From: JAJDXW01 sp965223775
GTDB taxonomy: Bacteria; Pseudomonadota; Gammaproteobacteria; HK1
DNA: 64,000 nt
Reading direction: 5' to 3'
Assembly (NCBI GenBank): GCA_965223775.1
Contig: OZ245021.1
Location: 3,658,001 to 3,722,000 of the forward strand
The first letter of the stretch is position 1, and the number at the start of each line of letters is the position of its first letter. Both the position numbers and the translations under genes were made by a program. The notes beneath the pieces are model-generated. The model had not been told where the DNA came from. It did no database searches and saw nothing but the letters and a program-made list of their open reading frames with translations. Positions 59,988 through 64,000 of the stretch are shown here, piece by piece.

Positions 59988-60461
59988 ATGACTGCATCCG
60001 ACGACCACGACTCCATTGCCGGCTGGCTCGCGGAGTGGGGCGCCTGCATCGCGAGCCTCGACTTCGCGCGCGCGAAGAAGCTGTTCGCCCCCGAAGTCGT
60101 GGGATTCGGGACCTGGTCCGATCTCCTCGTCGGGCTCGACGACCTGGAGGCCCGGCAATGGCGCGTGGTCTGGCCCTCCATTTCGGATTTCCGTTTTGAC
60201 CTGGACGGGCTCTGGACGGACGTGTCCCCGGACCGGCGGCTCGGACAGCTCGCCGCCGGCTGGGCCTCGACCGGTGTGCACGAGGACGGCACTCCCTTCG
60301 ATCGGCCGGGACGCTGCACGGTGACGTTGCGCCGCGCGGACCCCGCCTCGCCGTGGCTCGGCACCCACACCCACTTCTCGTTGAACCGCGACACCCCGCC
60401 GGTCAGCTACCGCAGCCCCTCCTGCTCGGAAACGACTTCCCGGGTACGGTCGTCCGGCTGA
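59988..60461 (+). CDS. SnoaL-like (NTF2-fold) domain protein
   Basis: A 157-residue protein with a cone-shaped NTF2/SnoaL-like pattern: IAGWLAEWGACIASLDFARA, KLFAPEVVGFGTWSDLLVGL, then WPSISDFRFDL and the last strands GRCTVTLRR and THTHFSLN. Such proteins serve as polyketide cyclases, isomerases or ketosteroid-type enzymes, or have no known role. The ATG at 59988 is preferred because AAGGTG lies 7 bases upstream; another ATG is at 59982. It is convergent with the FAD oxidase gene. Confidence 0.8.
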   Translation: MTASDDHDSIAGWLAEWGACIASLDFARAKKLFAPEVVGFGTWSDLLVGLDDLEARQWRVVWPSISDFRFDLDGLWTDVSPDRRLGQLAAGWASTGVHEDGTPFDRPGRCTVTLRRADPASPWLGTHTHFSLNRDTPPVSYRSPSCSETTSRVRSSG

Positions 60462-60609
60462 CCGAAGCACCGGCGGCCGGCATCGCACCGGCACGGTCCA
60501 CGACGGCCCGGACCCCCGACCGGGGCATGCGGAGCGCTCTTCGAGACACCGGCGCCACGTCGCACCCGTGCCGGGGGCGGGACGGGCCGGGGCTTCGACG
60601 TCCGACGCG

Positions 60610-61914
60610 TCACCCAAGCACCGAGAAGCTGCTCTCCTTGTTGATCTCGCGCTTTCGCGAGTAGAAGCCGACGTTGACCTCGCGATCGACATGTTCCAGG
60701 CGGAACATGAGAGGGTCCGCATCGTGATCGTTGCCCTTCTCGCAGTAGTCGATGAGCGCGGCCATCATCTTTCCCGCCACCGGGGCATTCTTGAACTGGT
60801 TTCCCGAGCTGCCGACCGCCATGTAGAACCCCGGAACGCAGCTCTTGTCATAGATCGGGATCCAGTCGTCCGACACGTCGTACAGGTCCGCAACCCCGCG
60901 AAGACTCGACGGGATCCCGAGGCTCGGCGCCCGCTGCCCAAAGCGATGGGCCTGGACCGTCGCCTGCTCGGTGAGGTCGCGCACGCAGTTGTTGGGATCG
61001 ACGAACTCGCGCGGGTCGCACTCCGGATCCTCGCTTCCGATGAGGATGTGGTTCCCGATCTCGGGTCGGATGTAGCAGCCGATGTCGCTGTCCGAGACGA
61101 CAAAGCCGCGGGACTCGAAGTCGAACCCTTGCGGAGCGGGGAGGTGGACAACTTCCTGGCGGAGCGGCTTCGTCTCGATCGTCATGTCCTCAAGCGCCCC
61201 GGCCATGGCATTGACGACCGCGGAGTGCGGGCCCGCCACGTTGACGACGACGGGCGATCTCACCTCCACGCCACCGTCCAGGGTGACGCCACGGACCCGC
61301 CCCTGGTCGTTGCGGAGCTTCACGACCTCACGGCCGAACAGGAACCGCGCGCCGTTCGCTTCCGCCGCGCGCTGAAGGTTGTGGGTGGCGAGCTGAGGAT
61401 CGGTCACATAACCGCCGGCGTGCCAGAAGATCCCGCCCTCGATCTCACCCCCGTTCGGCTCGCCGAAACGCTCGTCGTCCATCGCGCGCGGCGGTCCGTA
61501 CGAGCGCATGTCGTAGAACGGCAGCTTCTCCAGAATCGTCGCCCGGCCCCATTCCTCGCACGGGATGCCGAGCTCCTTCGAGAGGCGAACGTGCTTCTCG
61601 AGGCGCCCGTTGTGGTCGGTCTTCATCACGAGGCAGCCGCACTCCACGTACCTCGCAAGGCCCCGCTCGTCGTCCGTTTCAAGGTATTTCGCCCAGTTGC
61701 GCCAGTAGTGGCAGGCCTCCCAGGCGAAGGCGATCCCATCGAACGTCGAGTAGTAGACTCGGACGATTGCGCACGAGTTCGAGGTCGGCCCGTACCCGGC
61801 AGCCGGATTCTTGTCCACGGACAGGGTGCGGTAACCGAGCTTCGCGAGTTCGTAGGCGGTCGCGGCGCCGATCACCCCGGCGCCGATGATGACGGCATCG
61901 TATTGGTCACGCAT
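60610..61914 (-). CDS. FAD-dependent oxidoreductase, DAO / sarcosine-oxidase-beta family
   Basis: A 434-residue D-amino-acid-oxidase-superfamily flavoprotein. The FAD dinucleotide motif is AVIIGAGVIGAATAYELAKLG, a substrate-domain motif is GGYVTDPQLATHNLQRAAE, and the C-terminus has PGFYMAVGSSGNQFKNAPVAGK. It would oxidise an N-methyl or primary amino acid (sarcosine, glycine, dimethylglycine type). It stands alone, without the sarcosine oxidase alpha, gamma or delta subunits. tRNA-Ser lies upstream in the same orientation, 153 bases away. Confidence 0.88.
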   Translation of the reverse strand: MRDQYDAVIIGAGVIGAATAYELAKLGYRTLSVDKNPAAGYGPTSNSCAIVRVYYSTFDGIAFAWEACHYWRNWAKYLETDDERGLARYVECGCLVMKTDHNGRLEKHVRLSKELGIPCEEWGRATILEKLPFYDMRSYGPPRAMDDERFGEPNGGEIEGGIFWHAGGYVTDPQLATHNLQRAAEANGARFLFGREVVKLRNDQGRVRGVTLDGGVEVRSPVVVNVAGPHSAVVNAMAGALEDMTIETKPLRQEVVHLPAPQGFDFESRGFVVSDSDIGCYIRPEIGNHILIGSEDPECDPREFVDPNNCVRDLTEQATVQAHRFGQRAPSLGIPSSLRGVADLYDVSDDWIPIYDKSCVPGFYMAVGSSGNQFKNAPVAGKMMAALIDYCEKGNDHDADPLMFRLEHVDREVNVGFYSRKREINKESSFSVLG

Positions 61915-62067
61915 GGAATCACTCCCGCCAATCGGCGCGAGCCGTGTCCGCCTCTACCTCGGAACCAGCCCGCGTTCCTGCGAAGACGTCACCGAGCGAA
62001 GTCTTGAGACGCCCGGGCCGAGAGGAAGCTCGAACGGTGGATGAACGAAATGCGGCAGTGCCGGTTT

Positions 62068-62158
62068 TGGCGGAGAGAGAGGGATTCGAACCCTCGATGG
62101 GGGATAAGCCCATACTCCCTTAGCAGGGGAGCGCCTTCAGCCGCTCGGCCATCTCTCC
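62068..62158 (-). tRNA. tRNA-Ser (anticodon GCU), CCA encoded
   Basis: The minus strand reads GGAGAGATGGCCGAGCGGCT and onward, with a long variable arm (GTATGGGCTTATCCCCCATC) typical of class II tRNAs. The anticodon loop is CTGCTAA (anticodon GCT), the T-arm GGGTTCGAATCCC, and the acceptor end pairs with the start followed by G and encoded CCA. Length is 91 nt including CCA. Its place near lysC agrees with the gammaproteobacterial alaS-lysC-(csrA)-tRNA-Ser order. Confidence 0.96.
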
Positions 62159-62458
62159 GGGCGCGGACATCCTAGCATCCGGCGCGGCGTGCGTCATCGC
62201 CGGATCCCGATTCCTGGCCGCCCGCGTCAGGGCCGGCGCCGGCCCGGAATCCGATCCGACGGAATGACGAGAAGGAGTCCGCCCCGCGACGTGAGCCGGC
62301 CGAAGGGAGACTCTCGTGGTCTCCGTTCAGCGGAGGCTGTCACCGGGTACGGTCCATGCGAACCGCCGGCCGGCGAGGGGCCTTGTCCCGGGGGACGATT
62401 CTCGGGCGGTCTTCGTCGCCGTCCGACCGGAGGCGCAGGTTGCGGAGGGAGGGATGGT
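62159..62458. other. Intergenic between tRNA-Ser and lysC; csrA not found
   Basis: The 300 bases between the tRNA and the lysC stop were read in all frames for the 60-residue CsrA (start MLILTRR). No such ORF exists. No other gene or clear terminator was recognised. Confidence 0.6.
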
Positions 62459-63682
62459 TCAGCCTTCGTGCAGCCCGAATGCTTCGTGCAGGGCTCGAAC
62501 GCCGAGCTCCAGGTAGCGTTCGTCGACCACCACCGAGATCTTGATCTCCGAGGTCGAGATCATCTGGATGTTGACGCTCTCCCGCGCGAGGGCGTCGAAC
62601 ATCCGGCTCGCGATTCCGGCATGAGAGCGCATCCCCACTCCCACCAGGGACAACTTGACGATGCGGGAGTCCCCGGTGACCCGCTCCGCCCCCAGCTCCG
62701 CCGCGATCGGGTCGACCAGCTCGCGGGCCCGTTCGTAGTCGCCGCGGTTCACGGTGAACGTGAAATCGGTCTCGTCATGCTCGGGCGCGGCGTTCTGGAC
62801 GATCATGTCCACCTCGATGTCCGCGGCCGCAATGTCCGCCAGCAGGCGGAACGCGACCCCGGGTCGGTCCGGAACGCGGTGCACGGTGATCTTCGCCTCG
62901 TCGCGATTGAACGCGACCCCTGAAATGAGCGGCTGCTCCATACCTTCCTCCTCTTCGGGCACGATCATCGTCCCCGGGCCGTCCTCGAAGGAAGACAGCA
63001 CCCGGAGCGGCACCCGGTACTTGCTCGCGAACTCCATCGCGCGGATCTGGAGCACCCTTGCCCCGAGGCTCGCGAGCTCGAGCATTTCCTCGAACGTCAG
63101 CCGGTCGAGCCGCCGCGCATTGGGCTCGATTCTCGGATCGGCCGTATACACGCCGTCGACATCGGTGTAGATCTGGCATTCGTCCGCGCCGAGGGCGACG
63201 GCGAGCGCGACCCCCGTCGTATCCGACCCTCCCCGTCCGAGGGTGGTGATGCTGCCCGCCTCGTCCACTCCCTGGAAGCCGGCGATCACCGCCACCCGCC
63301 CCGCGTCGAGGTCGGCGCGTATCCGGGTACTCCCGATCTCGAGGATCCGGGCGCGATTGAAGGATGAATCGGTCCGGATGGGGACCTGGGCCCCGGTATA
63401 GGAGCACGCCGGACACCCCCGGGACTCGAGGGCCATGGCCAAGAGTCCGATGGATGCCTGCTCGCCGCTCGCGAGGAGCACATCGAGCTCCCGCCCGCGC
63501 GGGGTAGGGCGGATGGAGCCCGCGAGGCTCAGCAGCCGATCGGTTTCCCCGGCCATGGCCGAGACCACTACCGCAACCTGGTGCCCAGCCGCACGCGACC
63601 GCGCGACGCGATCGGCCACCGCACCGATCCGCTCGGCCGAGGCGACCGACGTCCCCCCGTACTTCTGTACCAGCAACGCCAT
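62459..63682 (-). CDS. lysC: Aspartate kinase
   Basis: A 407-residue monofunctional aspartokinase catalysing the first step of Lys/Thr/Met/DAP synthesis. The kinase domain starts MALLVQKYGGTSVASAERI and contains GFQGVDEAGSITTLGRGGSD and YTDVDGVYTADPRI. Two C-terminal ACT domains (from about residue 265: KITVHRVPDRPGVAF, and KLSLVGVGMRSHAGIASRMF) are the usual feedback sites for lysine/threonine. The length is normal for the Pseudomonas-type enzyme. It lies downstream of alaS. Confidence 0.96.
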   Translation of the reverse strand: MALLVQKYGGTSVASAERIGAVADRVARSRAAGHQVAVVVSAMAGETDRLLSLAGSIRPTPRGRELDVLLASGEQASIGLLAMALESRGCPACSYTGAQVPIRTDSSFNRARILEIGSTRIRADLDAGRVAVIAGFQGVDEAGSITTLGRGGSDTTGVALAVALGADECQIYTDVDGVYTADPRIEPNARRLDRLTFEEMLELASLGARVLQIRAMEFASKYRVPLRVLSSFEDGPGTMIVPEEEEGMEQPLISGVAFNRDEAKITVHRVPDRPGVAFRLLADIAAADIEVDMIVQNAAPEHDETDFTFTVNRGDYERARELVDPIAAELGAERVTGDSRIVKLSLVGVGMRSHAGIASRMFDALARESVNIQMISTSEIKISVVVDERYLELGVRALHEAFGLHEG

Positions 63683-63757
63683 CGAACGACGAAATCCCGC
63701 CTGAAGCCCGCTTCCCTTCCCGCCGCCCGGGTATTCCGATCCGTCCCGCCGGCCCGT

Positions 63758-64000
63758 TCAGCCGGAGGCGCCGAGCCGTTCCCGGACCCAGCCCGCGACC
63801 GACTCGAGCGCAGGGTCGAGTTTCGAGGGATCGTTTCCCCCGGCCTGCGCCATGTCCGGCCGGCCGCCGCCCTTGCCGCCGACCTGGCCGGCGACGAAGT
63901 TGATGAGCGGACCGGCCTGAACCCGATCGGTCAGGTCCCTGGATACCCCGGCCACCAGGCTCACCTTCTCGCCATCCACCGAGCCGAGCACTACGAGCCC
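63758..64000 (-). CDS. alaS: Alanyl-tRNA synthetase, C-terminal end (partial)
   Basis: The frame is open to the window edge; only the last 80 residues are present. They contain the alaS C-terminal domain motif FVAGQVGGKGGGRPDMAQAG and the terminal ALESVAGWVRERLG helix. The enzyme charges tRNA-Ala in the cytoplasm. Its position directly upstream of lysC is the normal gammaproteobacterial arrangement. Confidence 0.95.
   Translation of the reverse strand, partial: GLVVLGSVDGEKVSLVAGVSRDLTDRVQAGPLINFVAGQVGGKGGGRPDMAQAGGNDPSKLDPALESVAGWVRERLGASG

Overview
The window is high-GC bacterial chromosome, most likely from a heterotrophic gammaproteobacterium. Two ordinary core blocks support this. One is rpsF-rpsR-DUF2232-rplI-dnaB-alr on the minus strand (59645 down to 54180). 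The other is alaS-lysC followed by tRNA-Ser(GCU) (64000 down to 62068), in an order typical of Gammaproteobacteria, although the csrA gene usually found there is not seen. No complete transposase, integrase, rRNA gene or CRISPR array is visible. The window starts inside a solute-binding protein gene and ends inside alaS.

Layout. 1-6340 (+): a PotABCD-type ABC importer with a SIS-domain protein and two PfkB-family sugar kinases, perhaps for sugar-amine (Amadori-type) compounds. 6341-10700: a toxin-antitoxin zone (HigA with a lost toxin, AbrB/PIN, RHH/RelE, a broken VapC) followed by a nested 175-bp inverted repeat, an IS1634-type transposase scar and a frameshifted membrane/cyclic-nucleotide-binding gene. 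10744-20179: catabolic and housekeeping-like genes (amidohydrolase, polysaccharide deacetylase, RDD protein, HAD phosphatase, dienelactone hydrolase, enoyl-CoA hydratase, two-subunit molybdenum hydroxylase). 19972-32251: an accessory region with a VirD4/TraD-like ATPase, a zinc-ribbon protein and a TPR-like protein on one strand; an unknown membrane protein and an unknown secreted protein divergent from them; a HEPN-motif protein; gene fragments; a cold-shock protein; a chimeric ADP-ribosylglycohydrolase/HNH ORF; EcsC; and a DksA/TraR-type zinc finger protein. 32408-38286 (-): a complete dipeptide/oligopeptide ABC importer. 38357-43560 (+): an aspartate-dehydrogenase-like gene and glcDEF.

43787-49833 is a hydantoinase/oxoprolinase operon (hyuA-hyuB plus an alanine-racemase paralogue lacking the usual catalytic Tyr). 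It is bracketed by 188-bp palindromic MITE-like elements with 4-bp target duplications. 49873-53688 holds an SDR oxidoreductase, an enolase-superfamily enzyme and a gamma-glutamyltransferase-like enzyme. 53716-59645 is the alr/dnaB/ribosomal-protein block, where S6 and L9 carry unusual long acidic tails. 59988-64000 carries a SnoaL-like protein, an FAD oxidase, tRNA-Ser, lysC and alaS.

Functionally, most non-core genes concern uptake and breakdown of small nitrogen compounds: peptides, hydantoin/oxoproline-type lactams, gamma-glutamyl compounds, sugar-amines and glycolate. The strongest candidates for undescribed biology are the VirD4-like cassette with its divergent membrane/secreted pair (19972-26947), the orphan HEPN protein (27439-28752), the chimeric/split HNH nuclease genes (29723-31888) and the MITE-bracketed hyu operon. 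Functions are inferred from recognisable motifs; no database search was run.
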